Shown piece by piece: positions 63,921 through 64,000 of a DNA stretch of 64,000 bases. The DNA is from Dicaeum eximium (Eukaryota; Chordata; Aves; Passeriformes; Dicaeidae). The stretch lies in the NCBI GenBank assembly GCA_013396995.1, contig VWZP01004506.1:2112305-2176304 (forward strand), read 5' to 3'. Each line of letters starts with the position of its first letter. The stretch's first letter is position 1. Below the pieces are notes generated by a model. It searched no databases. It had not been told where the DNA came from and saw only the letters and a program-made list of their open reading frames with translations. The position numbers and the translations under genes are program-made.

Positions 63921-64000
63921 TGTAACTGGAGTTCTATATAATTAGCTATACAAATTGCAGCAATATACAATAGGTTGCTATGTCTTAAATAAGCAATGAA

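Overview
The window looks like avian, probably passerine, genomic DNA. The evidence is CR1 LINE fragments on both strands, some with the typical ATTCTATGA-type 3' tails, LTRs of bird endogenous-retrovirus type, sparse repeats otherwise, and one vertebrate gene in a CpG-rich island. Family names come from recognition by eye; no search was run.

The only protein gene I can support is LRATD2 (FAM84B) on the minus strand. Its 298-codon reading frame (32478 down to 31582) is uninterrupted in one exon. A good splice acceptor sits just before the ATG, and a CpG island (about 31.9-33.45 kb) holds the promoter, the 5' UTR exon and several candidate donors. Downstream, about 5 kb of repeat-poor DNA runs to a convincing minus-strand poly(A) signal at 26.58 kb and is probably the long 3' UTR. 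In mammals LRATD2 lies at the edge of the large 8q24 gene desert facing MYC. If synteny holds, the right side of this window (33-64 kb) points toward MYC.

Layout: 1-26.5 kb is gene-free. It holds an AT-rich homeodomain/POU-like block (3.66-3.97 kb), a CR1 tail (13.5 kb), a degenerate CA/TG stretch (13.74 kb), ancient SINE-like remnants (17.67 and 22.4 kb), a GAG/GAC microsatellite (23.74 kb), an LTR fragment (24.0-24.23 kb), a 33-bp tandem duplication (24.37 kb) and a CR1 end (24.65 kb). 26.56-33.45 kb is the LRATD2 locus. 33.5-64 kb is again gene-free. It holds a GAATTC-rich minisatellite (37.35 kb), CR1 copies (38.4, 41.9, 49.2 and 51.9 kb), a solo LTR (43.0-43.47 kb), T/G-rich tracts (41.58 kb), tRNA-type SINE remnants (51.1, 52.7, 56.2 and 60.3 kb) and a second LTR related to the 24-kb one (57.91 kb).

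Unexplained signals worth checking: a perfect SOX-type inverted repeat at 47.12 kb, a GATA-type palindrome at 21.02 kb, a pair of AP-1 sites at 63.8 kb, four CAGGTG E-boxes in the LRATD2 promoter, and a cluster of small exon-like segments with consensus splice sites and a continuous frame at 55.16-55.66 kb. I found no strong evidence for a wholly new system. The likely biology is one gene surrounded by long-range regulatory DNA.
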